From QKMZ01 sp012965515 (GTDB lineage: Bacteria; Cyanobacteriota; Vampirovibrionia; Obscuribacterales; Obscuribacteraceae), in contig CALFMP010000021.1 of assembly GCA_937879965.1 (NCBI GenBank), positions 62,001 through 126,000 of the forward strand: a stretch of 64,000 bases of DNA. The letters are read 5' to 3'. The position numbers and the translations under genes were made by a program. Positions 36,356-44,704 of this stretch are shown here, in pieces. A model generated the notes under the pieces. It did no database searches, had not been told where the DNA came from, and worked only from the letters and a program-made list of their open reading frames with translations. The number at the start of each line of letters is the position of its first letter. Positions within the stretch are counted from its first letter, which is position 1.

Positions 36356-37336
36356 TTAGAAACTCAATGTTGCTCTTGCTGCGTTCAGCACTTTGTCCGA
36401 ATCGGGCAAGAATGCTTGTTCCTTAGAGAAGTAAGGAATCGGCACGTCGTAGCCGGTGACGCGAACGACCGGTGCTTCGAGGTACATCAGAACCTTTTCA
36501 TTGATTCTGGCGATAACTTCGGCAGCCAGACCGCAGGTGCGTGGACCTTCGTGAATGACGACAGCGCGTCCGGTCTTCTTGACCGACTCGACGATGGTTT
36601 CTGTATCGAGCGGGCAGATGGACAGGAGGTCGATGATTTCCGGTTTGACGCCGTCATCTTCTTCCAGCGACTCTGCTGCCTCGAGCGTGGCTCTCATGCT
36701 GGCGCCGTAGGAGATGAGGGTGATGTCTTTGCCTTGCTTCACCACTTGTGCTTTGCCGATGGGCAGAGTTTCCATGGTTTCCGGAACGTCTTCGCGGAAT
36801 AAGCGGTAGCATGCTTTAGGTTCGTAATAGATGACCGGGTCCGGATCTTGAATGGCGCTGTGCAGCAGTGCGCGTGCGTTTCTCGGACCGGATGGAATGA
36901 CGACCTTCAAGCCGGGGGTGTGAGCGTAAATCGCTTCGCGGCTCTCAGAGTGGTGTTCCAGAGCGCGGATGCCGCCGCCGTAAGGTGCGCGCATCACCAT
37001 CGGCACAGTCAATCTGCCGCGGGTGCGGTTTCTAAAACGTGCCGCATGGCTTTCCAGTTGGTGATAGTTGTAATAATCGAATCCGGAGAATTGAATTTCG
37101 CAGACCGGCTTCATTCCGTAGATTGCCATACCGATTGCCGTTCCGATAATGCCTGACTCAGCCAGCGGTGTGTCGATGACGCGGTCGCCGCCGAATTTTG
37201 CGTATAGCCCTTCGGTGATACGGAAAACGCCTTCATCCGGACCGACGTCTTCGCCCATCACTACTACTTTGGGGTCTTTGGTCATGGCTTCAAGAAGTGC
37301 GAGGTTAATCGCCTTTGCCATATTCATCTCAACCAT
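36356..37336 (-). CDS. pdhB: pyruvate dehydrogenase E1 beta subunit
   Basis: 326 aa. Transketolase-type pyrimidine-binding half starts AINLALLEAMTKDPKVVVMGEDVG, with FRITEGL and AESGIIGTAIGMAIYGMKP. It contains the family segment PVMRAPYG-like TVPMVMRAPYGGGIRALEHHS. The C-terminal transketolase domain follows (GRAVVIHEGPRTCGLAAEV). With E1 alpha it decarboxylates pyruvate and passes the acetyl unit to the lipoyl group. AGGAGAG lies 8 bases before the ATG at 37336. A palindrome precedes and another follows the gene. Confidence 0.96.
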   Translation of the reverse strand: MVEMNMAKAINLALLEAMTKDPKVVVMGEDVGPDEGVFRITEGLYAKFGGDRVIDTPLAESGIIGTAIGMAIYGMKPVCEIQFSGFDYYNYHQLESHAARFRNRTRGRLTVPMVMRAPYGGGIRALEHHSESREAIYAHTPGLKVVIPSGPRNARALLHSAIQDPDPVIYYEPKACYRLFREDVPETMETLPIGKAQVVKQGKDITLISYGASMRATLEAAESLEEDDGVKPEIIDLLSICPLDTETIVESVKKTGRAVVIHEGPRTCGLAAEVIARINEKVLMYLEAPVVRVTGYDVPIPYFSKEQAFLPDSDKVLNAARATLSF

Positions 37337-37406
37337 TTTGAATCTCTCCTAAATGAAAACTGCTGGGGAAAAGCTTTTGCCTGGAAGCGGGCGGCTCGCC
37401 CGCATT

Positions 37407-37425
37407 GGGCGCATGCAATGCGCCC
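37407..37425. repeat. palindrome in the pdhA-pdhB gap
   Basis: GGGCGCATGCAATGCGCCC, 8-bp arms around GCA, followed by CTACA. Located in the intercistronic gap just after the pdhA stop. Confidence 0.85.
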
Positions 37426-37438
37426 CTACAGTAGGCGG

Positions 37439-38611
37439 CTACTTGCGAGAACTCGCCGGCGCCTTGGCGCTTTTCTTCTGGGGATTGGACCAATCTTTCC
37501 CTTTGGTTTTGAAGTGGTCACGCAGTTCGTCTTTCTGCTCCTGCAGGTAAGGCGGAATATCTTCGAAAAGGTGGTCAAACATTGCCAGCGGATTGAGCAA
37601 CTCTTCAGACTTGAACATTTGCTCGGCGTTTGCCACCGCTGCTTTGATTTGGGTGTCGATTTCTTCTTCGAGAGCAGCGAGCTGTTTCTCGTTCATGACG
37701 CCTTTTTGTTGGAGGTACTTTGCAAAACGCGGCAGTGAGTCACGCAATACCCACTCTTTGGTTTCTTCTTCGTTGCGGTAACGCTTTGGATCGTCAGCAG
37801 TGGTGTGTGGGGTGACACGGTAAGTGAGGCACTCGATGAGGGTCGGACCTTCTCCGCGGCGAGCGCGATCGACTGCTTCTTTGGCAGCTTGATAAACAGC
37901 AAGCACGTCGTTGCCATCCACTTTGATGCCGGGGATGCCATAAGCAACAGCCCGTTGTGCGATGGTTTCGTTCCTCATTTGTTTAGAAAGCGGAACCGAA
38001 ATTGCATACTGGTTGTTCAAGCACATGAATACAACCGGTGCGTTGAAGACGGCTGCGAAGTTGAGAGCTTCGTGGCAGTCACCTTCAGAGGAAGCGCCGT
38101 CGCCGAAGTAAGTCATTACAACTTTCTTCTCTTTTTTCTTGCCGCCTTCAGCTCTCTCTTCGATGTTCATCGCCATGCCGATACCGGCGGCATGGAGCAA
38201 TTGTGTAGCGATAGGTACGCAAACGGGCAGGTCATTGACGCCTTCGGGCGGACTGGCGCCCTCTTCAAAGCCGTTCCAGTAAAGGAGGATGTGCTCTAGC
38301 GGCCAACCGCGGTAGAGCAAGCCTGCCAATTCCCGATACGCCGGCACATGCCAGTCGTCTTTATTGATATTGAAAATAGAGCCCATGGAGATGGCTTCGT
38401 GCCCAGATGATTGCGGGAAGGTTCCGCAACGTCCCTGGCGCTGCATGAGGAGCATCCGCTCATCGGTGCGCCGAGCGAGCAGCATGTATCGATACATCTC
38501 AATCAGACCTTTCGGGTCGATCTTCGGTTCAAGCGCCTTGTCGAGTTCGCCATGCTCGTTGAGGATGGACAGATACTCAATTTTGGGCAGTTCGATTGGT
38601 GTTCTGGGCAT
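37439..38611 (-). CDS. pdhA: pyruvate dehydrogenase E1 alpha subunit
   Basis: 390 aa from the ATG at 38611. ThDP-binding motif GDGASSEGDCHEALNFAA ending in LNNQYAIS is complete, and the phosphorylation-loop region (YRVTPHTTADDPKRYR) is typical. The ATG at 38611 is chosen for its AGGA at good spacing and fit to family N-termini. A TTG at 38686 would add 25 plausible residues but lacks a ribosome binding site. First gene of the operon pdhA-pdhB-pdhC-lpdA, divergent from lipA. Confidence 0.94.
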   Translation of the reverse strand: MPRTPIELPKIEYLSILNEHGELDKALEPKIDPKGLIEMYRYMLLARRTDERMLLMQRQGRCGTFPQSSGHEAISMGSIFNINKDDWHVPAYRELAGLLYRGWPLEHILLYWNGFEEGASPPEGVNDLPVCVPIATQLLHAAGIGMAMNIEERAEGGKKKEKKVVMTYFGDGASSEGDCHEALNFAAVFNAPVVFMCLNNQYAISVPLSKQMRNETIAQRAVAYGIPGIKVDGNDVLAVYQAAKEAVDRARRGEGPTLIECLTYRVTPHTTADDPKRYRNEEETKEWVLRDSLPRFAKYLQQKGVMNEKQLAALEEEIDTQIKAAVANAEQMFKSEELLNPLAMFDHLFEDIPPYLQEQKDELRDHFKTKGKDWSNPQKKSAKAPASSRK

Positions 38612-38731
38612 GGTCTTTCCTACCGCGTCCTTATGCTCTACGTAACGGTCAACCTTGAAGTCGTTTAATACCGGCTTCTCTAGCAAGAAAACTGCTAGAA
38701 TTCCGCCTGCTTGACGATCCTCACTTAGACA

Positions 38732-38749
38732 TCTAGCCTAAGGCCTAGA
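38732..38749. promoter_or_regulatory. imperfect inverted repeat between pdhA and lipA
   Basis: TCTAGCC (38732-38738), TAA, GGCCTAGA (38742-38749): complementary arms with one unpaired base, in the region shared by the two divergent genes. It could be an operator for both directions; promoters are not clear. Confidence 0.3.
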
Positions 38750-38854
38750 AGTATGTCATATAGAGGACTGCCGCCGCAATAAAAAGGCGGGTGAAGAAAA
38801 GGCTAAGAACGCTGTTTCTGAGCGGAAACTTGAACGAAAGATAAAGGCGCAACC

Positions 38855-39730
38855 GTGACTACCATCGACAGCTCTCCAAGCAAACCATCCAAGCCGGAAT
38901 GGCTCAAGGTGCGGCTTCCCACGGGCGCAGGCTATAAGAATGTCAAAAGTTTGATTGAAGAACACGACCTGCACACGGTCTGCGAATCGGCAGCCTGCCC
39001 TAATCGCGGGGAATGCTGGTCAAACTCGACTGCCACTTTCATGATCCTCGGCAACATCTGCACCCGCAGCTGTGGCTTCTGCAATGTCATTACCGGCAAA
39101 CCGACCGAGCTTGACCTCGACGAGCCGCGCCGCGTAGCGCAAGCTGTCAGCAAGCTAAATCTAAAGTACGCCGTCATCACCTCGGTCAACCGCGACGAGC
39201 TGAAAGATGGTGGAGCCTCCGTCTGGGCCGAGACGATTCGCGAATGCCGTGCTGCCAGCCCCGAGACAAAAATTGAAGTACTCATTCCTGACTTCTGCGG
39301 AAATTGGGATGCGCTGCAAACCGTTTTGGACGCGCGCCCGGACGTGCTCAACCACAATATTGAAACCGTGCCGCGCCTCTACCTTCAAGTTCGTCCACAA
39401 GGAAAGTTCGAGCGCAGCTTGGAACTTCTTAGACGCGCGAAGGATTTTGGCATGACGACCAAGTCAGGATTGATGATGGGCTTGGGTGAAACAGACGAAG
39501 AAGTGATCGAGGTTTTGAAAGAGTGGCGCAAAGTTGACTGCGATTTAGTCACTCTGGGCCAGTACATGCAACCGACACTGAACCACTTGCCGGTTCATCG
39601 CTGGGTGCATCCGGATATCTTCAAACGCATGCACGACATCGGTATGGAGATGGGCTTCGTCAACGTCTTCTCCGGCCCACTCGTTCGCTCAAGCTATCAC
39701 GCCGAAGAACAATCCGCCGCAATAATGTAG
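38855..39730 (+). CDS. lipA: lipoyl synthase
   Basis: 291 aa radical SAM enzyme that inserts two sulfurs into protein-bound octanoyl groups. The auxiliary cluster cysteines are in CESAACPNRGEC (Cys43, Cys48, Cys54). The radical SAM cluster is CTRSCGFC (Cys69, Cys73, Cys76). The C-terminal RSSY serine motif is present (LVRSSYHAEE). Start is GTG at 38855 with a weak AAGG upstream. Divergent position next to the pdh operon links it to E2 lipoylation. No lipB was seen in the window. Confidence 0.96.
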   Translation: MTTIDSSPSKPSKPEWLKVRLPTGAGYKNVKSLIEEHDLHTVCESAACPNRGECWSNSTATFMILGNICTRSCGFCNVITGKPTELDLDEPRRVAQAVSKLNLKYAVITSVNRDELKDGGASVWAETIRECRAASPETKIEVLIPDFCGNWDALQTVLDARPDVLNHNIETVPRLYLQVRPQGKFERSLELLRRAKDFGMTTKSGLMMGLGETDEEVIEVLKEWRKVDCDLVTLGQYMQPTLNHLPVHRWVHPDIFKRMHDIGMEMGFVNVFSGPLVRSSYHAEEQSAAIM

Positions 39731-39780
39731 GGTCGACGCCATGCGTCGACCGCCTTTGTAGGGGCGCATTGCATGCGCCC
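39731..39780. repeat. two palindromes directly after lipA
   Basis: First copy: arms GGTCGACGC (39731-39739) and GCGTCGACC (39743-39751) around CAT, starting at the base after the lipA stop. Second copy: GGGCGCATTGCATGCGCCC (39762-39780), followed by TTTT. The second with its T-run could serve as a terminator for lipA. Confidence 0.85.
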
Positions 39781-39821
39781 TTTTGCTTCCGTAACCGCAC
39801 CTTGCATGCGCGCGTTTTTTA

Positions 39822-41024
39822 CTAGTCCATGAGTCGGTAAAAATGAGCTGGCGACGCGTCTGTAATCGTACGCACCATAAGCCGGTAGCCTGAGACTTTC
39901 TCTTCCTCATCGAATGCTATTTCCAGATAAACGATTCGCGCACTTCGAAGTGCAGATGGTTCAGGAGAGCCATAATAGAGTCTGTACCATTCCGAATCTG
40001 GTCGATAGGGATCTCGATTCGCGGCTCCCTGTCTGGAGTCCGGCTCACCCAACAGTTCATGCAATCTAGTCTTCTTCATTCCGATGAGCCCATACTCAGC
40101 CGCGAATGCTCCAAACATATAAGGGCGTAAGGTCCATTTGAGCTGAGTCGACGACCAAAGTGATTCCTCAAATTTCCTGTCTACGGACAGAGTTTGGCGA
40201 GCGACTTCCTTTGGTGTTTTTGCCCAAAGTGCTATATCACGTTTGTTACTTACTTCGATTAGTGGATCAAGAATCCGCTTACTTTCTCTTTCGCTAGAAG
40301 GATTTTCAAATTGCCAATCAAAGAGATCATCATGGAAAGGCGCGGCATCTTTTGTAGGTTTTGAAACTTCAGAAAGAGAGCCAGTCTCGCTGGTTTCATT
40401 TCTCTTTCGTATCTTTTCAGTTCGATTGTGAATCTCCTTTTCATTTTGCATCTTGCTTTCCAGCTTGCTGTCAGATGCTTTGTGTACGTAGAAAGTGCAG
40501 TCACCCTTGACCAAATCCTTCCACGATTTCCCAGTACAAGCATTTTTTCCTTGACAGTGAACCCAAGTTTTCATCAAGACCGACTTTCGTTCTGAGCCGA
40601 AAGGGAAAACTAGTACGGAGGTTCGCTCCATCTCTTTAATTGCGGTGGTCACAAGTGCGTCAAACTTCGTATTCATGCTGCTTTTCAGTATCGTGACACT
40701 CTCAATTTCCTTGTTGTTTGTAATGATGAATTCGAACTGGCAGGACCTCGGAATATGACCAATAGTATCTGCCTTTTTCTCCAGCCTCGCGGATACGATC
40801 TGCGTTATCTCAGTGTCGAGAAAAGAACCCCATCGCTCCCAATCGGGAATTGCAGATCTGTCTCGTGTCATAGACCAAGAATCAGGATCTGGCTCGCTAT
40901 CGATATAGTAAATGTAATTAGGTCTATATCCTTCCGCTCGAAACTCAATCTGAGCGAAGGATGGTTGCAGCAAAAAGACAGTCGCAACCAAAACGCCCAT
41001 TGATACGCACTCGAAACGAAACAC
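39822..41024 (-). CDS. exported protein with TonB-C-like and BamE-like parts
   Basis: 400 aa, GTG start at 41024 that keeps the whole signal peptide (FRFECVSMGVLVATVFLLQ to SFAQ). Residues about 75-150 follow the TonB C-terminal pattern (CQFEFIITNNKEIESVTILKSS, then FDALVTTAIKEM). A short Cys motif follows: C-x-GK-x-AC-x-GKSWKDLVKGDC. The C-terminal 110 residues (MKKTRLHELLGEPDS, then EWYRLYYGSP and ARIVYLEIAFDEEEKVSGYR) read like a BamE/SmpA fold. All three assignments rest on pattern only. It lies 7 bases after the 196-aa gene, which shares the Cys motif. Confidence 0.7.
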   Translation of the reverse strand: MFRFECVSMGVLVATVFLLQPSFAQIEFRAEGYRPNYIYYIDSEPDPDSWSMTRDRSAIPDWERWGSFLDTEITQIVSARLEKKADTIGHIPRSCQFEFIITNNKEIESVTILKSSMNTKFDALVTTAIKEMERTSVLVFPFGSERKSVLMKTWVHCQGKNACTGKSWKDLVKGDCTFYVHKASDSKLESKMQNEKEIHNRTEKIRKRNETSETGSLSEVSKPTKDAAPFHDDLFDWQFENPSSERESKRILDPLIEVSNKRDIALWAKTPKEVARQTLSVDRKFEESLWSSTQLKWTLRPYMFGAFAAEYGLIGMKKTRLHELLGEPDSRQGAANRDPYRPDSEWYRLYYGSPEPSALRSARIVYLEIAFDEEEKVSGYRLMVRTITDASPAHFYRLMD

Positions 41025-41031
41025 GGTTCAG

Positions 41032-41622
41032 TTACTTTGCTGGTTTTTGTTCAAAAGGAGGTTCCCAATTCCTCATACCTGGAGGCAACCATTCTTCTGG
41101 TTTCACGTGTTGGTAAGGAGAGAAGCGGTCAACTGGTGTGTATTCGAAAGTAGGCGGCATATCCACCCCGAAGCCGTATCCTCCACTTTCAAATCTCTTT
41201 ATGCTCTTGAACTCGTCCATGCCTGACTGTGGTACGAGAGTGCCATTGCGCGGACGTAAATCAAATCCGTGCAGTTTGTTGCACTTCCCGTTCAGAAAAT
41301 CCTCTACCGATTTACCGTTGCAGTGCTGCTCGTGAGAATCATCAACTTTGGTAGGTATTAGCCATGGCTGCGTTTGCCTTCCGCGCTCAATTCGATGAAC
41401 CTTCGAAAATTCCGTGAACGCTTCTGAACTGAAACTCTTAGAGTCATCCGCATTAATGTAATATGCAGGCGGGTCAATGCCGTAAAGACTGTCCCGTTTG
41501 CCTTGGAGAAATTGTGTGACGGCTCCATGAGTACAACTTACTTGCGCTTTCTCTTCAGCTGAGACGGAAGTCGGGGATGCCAGAAAAATACCGATCCCCA
41601 GAATAACTGTGTGTTTCTGCAT
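41032..41622 (-). CDS. exported hypothetical protein, 196 aa
   Basis: Signal peptide HTVILGIGIFLASPTSVSA. Two related segments, SCTHGAVTQFLQGKRDSLYGID and HCNGKSVEDFLNGKCNKLHGFD, form an internal duplication and match the Cys motif of the next gene. The tail is Pro/Trp-rich. No family recognised. It forms a two-gene unit with the 400-aa exported protein (7-base gap). Confidence 0.7.
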   Translation of the reverse strand: MQKHTVILGIGIFLASPTSVSAEEKAQVSCTHGAVTQFLQGKRDSLYGIDPPAYYINADDSKSFSSEAFTEFSKVHRIERGRQTQPWLIPTKVDDSHEQHCNGKSVEDFLNGKCNKLHGFDLRPRNGTLVPQSGMDEFKSIKRFESGGYGFGVDMPPTFEYTPVDRFSPYQHVKPEEWLPPGMRNWEPPFEQKPAK

Positions 41623-41770
41623 CGAAATTTACCGCAAAACTAGAGCTACATTAGATTATTCCCGCAGAGATGTTTTGGACACGGGGAAATCCCTGAAATT
41701 CACCTTTGCGCCCTAAAGCACACGACTAGAAACCTTTACAGTCACCCAATGCGCCGAAAACAGATCTTCT

Positions 41771-42673
41771 TTAGTTCTGAGTGCTTTCGCAAATAAAGTC
41801 TTCAACCCTTTCGACATCCCATCGAGCGAAAGGCGAATTCCTGATTTGAAGCAAGTCATCGATCTGAAGCTGAATATCCTGCCGAATGTTCAGCGCAATT
41901 TGCGTTATGAGAGTAAAGTCATCCGCATTCTCAGGCGCATAGTCGAGCTTGAATGGTTTGCCGATATAAATCAGCAGTTTGATCGGCAATGGTATTGCGT
42001 TGAATGGAAATGGCAGCAGGGGATAGAACGGCGTCACCGGCCAATAAGGGGCGCCCATCAACTTCGCCACGTGATTGAGGTTTGCGAGCAATGGATAGAT
42101 CTCATCGCCGCCTATAGTAATCACCGGAACCAGTGGTGAATTTGTATCTATAGCCGCTCTCACAAAACCAGGATCAAAGTCTCTGAGCTTGTAGCGGTCT
42201 TTGAATAGCTTGCCCGTTCCCGCTTCAGCTTCAGGATAGAAGAAGACCAACTCTTCCTTATGCAGTAGTTCTGAAGCGACCTCATATTTTGCCGGAACGC
42301 CCCCGAAGCCGCGGATAACGTCACCTAACATAGGCGCTGTTCTGATGAATTCGTTGACTAGAAACCTTATCCTGCGCGGGGATGGGTGGTGATTGACCGT
42401 TCCGTCGTAAAGCATCATGCCATCGACCGGAAGAACGCCTGAGTGATTTCCATAGAGAACAGCACGACCATCCGCTGGAATGTTTTCCAGCCCGATCGTT
42501 GTCACGCCGAACCACTTTTGATATAGGAAGCGGAACAAGATTTCTGCCTGCTTGCACTTGTCGACATTGAATCCGTATCGATCTTCTTCATCTTTGTAGC
42601 GATCGAAAAACGTGTCGCGCGGTTTGGATTTGCTTCGTACTTTCACTTCGGATTGTTGGTTTTGTGCATGCAT
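41771..42673 (-). CDS. glycerolipid acyltransferase (PlsC/DAGAT-like)
   Basis: 300 aa. The acyltransferase motif GNHSGVLPVDGMML holds the catalytic His and a conserved Asp. It is followed by PMLGDVIRGFGGVPA, the acyl-acceptor motif VFFYPEAEAGTGK and PLVPVITIGGDEIY. This is the pattern of the 1-acylglycerol-3-phosphate and diacylglycerol acyltransferase superfamily. Its H-x6-D spacing is longer than the classic H-x4-D, as in DAGAT-related proteins. No membrane helix is obvious. Likely acyl transfer to a glycerolipid. Its position downstream of a lipid megasynthase cluster is suggestive. Confidence 0.88.
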   Translation of the reverse strand: MHAQNQQSEVKVRSKSKPRDTFFDRYKDEEDRYGFNVDKCKQAEILFRFLYQKWFGVTTIGLENIPADGRAVLYGNHSGVLPVDGMMLYDGTVNHHPSPRRIRFLVNEFIRTAPMLGDVIRGFGGVPAKYEVASELLHKEELVFFYPEAEAGTGKLFKDRYKLRDFDPGFVRAAIDTNSPLVPVITIGGDEIYPLLANLNHVAKLMGAPYWPVTPFYPLLPFPFNAIPLPIKLLIYIGKPFKLDYAPENADDFTLITQIALNIRQDIQLQIDDLLQIRNSPFARWDVERVEDFICESTQN

Positions 42674-42873
42674 AAGAGTTTGTGCCTTACAAACTGTTTT
42701 AGCGTTGACTTGGCCTCTAGCTTGATGGACGTACCAAGCCGTTTGTTCCTAGCAAAGAGCGTATTTCCTTTAATTATGCATATTGCGTTGTCTGGAGTGC
42801 TTCCAAACCAAGAAGTGACATGCTTAAGAGGGGGGAGATGTCGAAGTAAGTAAACTGATTCGCGTCGATTCTC

Positions 42874-43980
42874 TTAAGCCGCAAGGGGCAGCCGGACTGT
42901 GAATGTCGTGCCTTTGCTTTCTTCCGCTTCGCAAGAAATCGTTCCTTTGTGCGCTTCAATAATCTGTTGGCACAGGTAAAGTCCGAGACCTGTTCCTGAG
43001 TTGTTTGCACGTGTTTTGCGGCTGCGCCAAAAACGCTGGAAGACATAATGCTGCTCTTCTTTTGGAATTCCAGGTCCGGAATCGGAAACTTGAAACAGCG
43101 CCTCTCTCGGATTTTGTTTTTCAAGTTTCACGAGAATTGTGCCACCATCCGGCACGAACTTGATTGCATTGCCGATCAAATTGTCTAGTACACGTGTGAT
43201 TGAGCATCTATCGGCACGAATATTTACTTCTTCTTGCGCTAGTTGTACTTCTAATTTTATGCCTCTGTCAGCTAAAAGTGGCAGGATTCCGCGCAAATGT
43301 TTTGCCGTGACTGCACGCATATCGATGATTTCGAGACTAATTTCATGCATATCCTTTTCATTGCGATAAACATCTAGGAAATTGCAGATCATTTCCAGCA
43401 ACACATCATTGCTGCTTTTGATTGCTGCAAGTATCTCTGTTTGTTGGTCGGTTAGAGCACCGAGCTTGTGTTGAACCAAGAGGTCGAGAATGCGATTGGA
43501 GCCGATGATCGGGTTTTTCAGATCGTGAGTAATAGTGGCCATGAAGTCTTCGCGCTCTTCGTAAACCCGTAAGCGCTCCGACTCGGCGTTTTTCTTGCGC
43601 AGTCTGGCCCGAGCCCGAGTCATTGCGCGCCGCAAAATGACAGGTGTTACCTCTTCCTTCAGTAAATACTCTTGTGCTCCCAGTTCAATTGCTTCCTCAA
43701 CTTCATCCATGGCGCTCAGTACAACGATAGGAGTGCCGGGCGCGCAGTTTCGCACCGCCACGAGTGTATCGAGACCGTGGCTGTCGGGCAGAGAAAGGTC
43801 GAGCAAGATCACGTCGAATTCCTGCTCGGCGAGTTTTAGCAACCCGGAGGCTAATGAGGTAGCCACCACAGTCTCTACAGGAGAATTGTTCAACATCGAA
43901 GTTATCGCTAAGGCCTGTGCCCTCGAATCCTCAATTAAAAGAACCGACGATACCGAGTTTTCCAGTTCCTGAAACGACAT
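42874..43980 (-). CDS. receiver-first hybrid histidine kinase
   Basis: About 368 aa. Order: receiver domain (residues about 15-130, phospho-acceptor in VILLDLSLPDSHG), a short helix, HisKA (about 145-210, His in ITHDLKNPI), then HATPase (N box LIGNAIKF, G1 DSGPGIP, G2 GTGLGLYLC). There is no sensor or membrane part, so it is a cytosolic kinase controlled through its own receiver. The ATG at 43980 is preferred to a TTG at 44004. No cognate output regulator is adjacent. Confidence 0.92.
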   Translation of the reverse strand: MSFQELENSVSSVLLIEDSRAQALAITSMLNNSPVETVVATSLASGLLKLAEQEFDVILLDLSLPDSHGLDTLVAVRNCAPGTPIVVLSAMDEVEEAIELGAQEYLLKEEVTPVILRRAMTRARARLRKKNAESERLRVYEEREDFMATITHDLKNPIIGSNRILDLLVQHKLGALTDQQTEILAAIKSSNDVLLEMICNFLDVYRNEKDMHEISLEIIDMRAVTAKHLRGILPLLADRGIKLEVQLAQEEVNIRADRCSITRVLDNLIGNAIKFVPDGGTILVKLEKQNPREALFQVSDSGPGIPKEEQHYVFQRFWRSRKTRANNSGTGLGLYLCQQIIEAHKGTISCEAEESKGTTFTVRLPLAA

Positions 43981-44191
43981 GGTTTTACCAGGGGGAAGGG
44001 TCAAAAGTCACCGGGTCGCCACTGCTGTACGAGCCCGTCAAAGCTTGAAAGTTCCCGATAGGATACCTTAAAACTGTTACTTGGGTGAATGTTGACAGAT
44101 GGCTACAGCCAGAAACCAAAACTGGCGTGCCGGATCGAAATTGTTGGACCAAAAATAAAAATTGCTTTCTCGAAACTTCTGAATCCGACGT

Positions 44192-44704
44192 TCAAATCCA
44201 TTCAATTGACTGAAAACATTTTTTGATTTCCGAGATGCATCTGAGATAACTTTCGGACGGTCCAAGAAAGGAGATCTCTTGAACGAATTCGGCTTCACCG
44301 GCTTTGATGAATATGTGAGTTTCGTCGATGCCTTCGTTTTTCCAACGTCCTTCCACGATCAAAACAGGTCTGCCTCTCAATGTTTCAGTCCTTGCTGCCA
44401 AAACATTGAAATAGTCTGGAGAGGCCATGTCACGAATCAGTTCCACTAAGTCCCACTGATCGCTGACGGAGAGATGGTAAGGCGCTTTGTTCAGCACGCT
44501 GTCGAAAATAGTGGCAGACCTTTCGGAGACTGGTCTTCCTCTATACATGAAAAGGAGTCGAACATCGGGAAAGCCTGGATGTTGAAACTTTCGGACTGTA
44601 CCCATTGTTGGCTTGGAATCGGTGTCGACCTCTTCCCATCCAGGCAGAGTCATACGGGCTATTTGCCCTTGATCTGTTAATTCAATGTTTCCAGTCGCGC
44701 TCAT
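44192..44704 (-). CDS. small protein paralogous to the 165-aa gene; possible Mog1/PsbP-type fold
   Basis: 170 aa, no signal peptide. It starts at the base after the TAA of the giant gene, so the two are almost certainly cotranslated. Order of features: ARMTLPGWEEVD, a basic/aromatic strand (VRKFQHPGFPDVRLLFMYRG), RPVSE, a helix, then GRPVLIVEGRWKNEG and FIQEISFLGP-like FVQEISFLGPSESY, ending CFQSIEW. The same order occurs in the 165-aa gene upstream of the giant. The pattern resembles the Mog1/PsbP/DUF1795 fold; unverified. Confidence 0.75.
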   Translation of the reverse strand: MSATGNIELTDQGQIARMTLPGWEEVDTDSKPTMGTVRKFQHPGFPDVRLLFMYRGRPVSERSATIFDSVLNKAPYHLSVSDQWDLVELIRDMASPDYFNVLAARTETLRGRPVLIVEGRWKNEGIDETHIFIKAGEAEFVQEISFLGPSESYLRCISEIKKCFQSIEWI

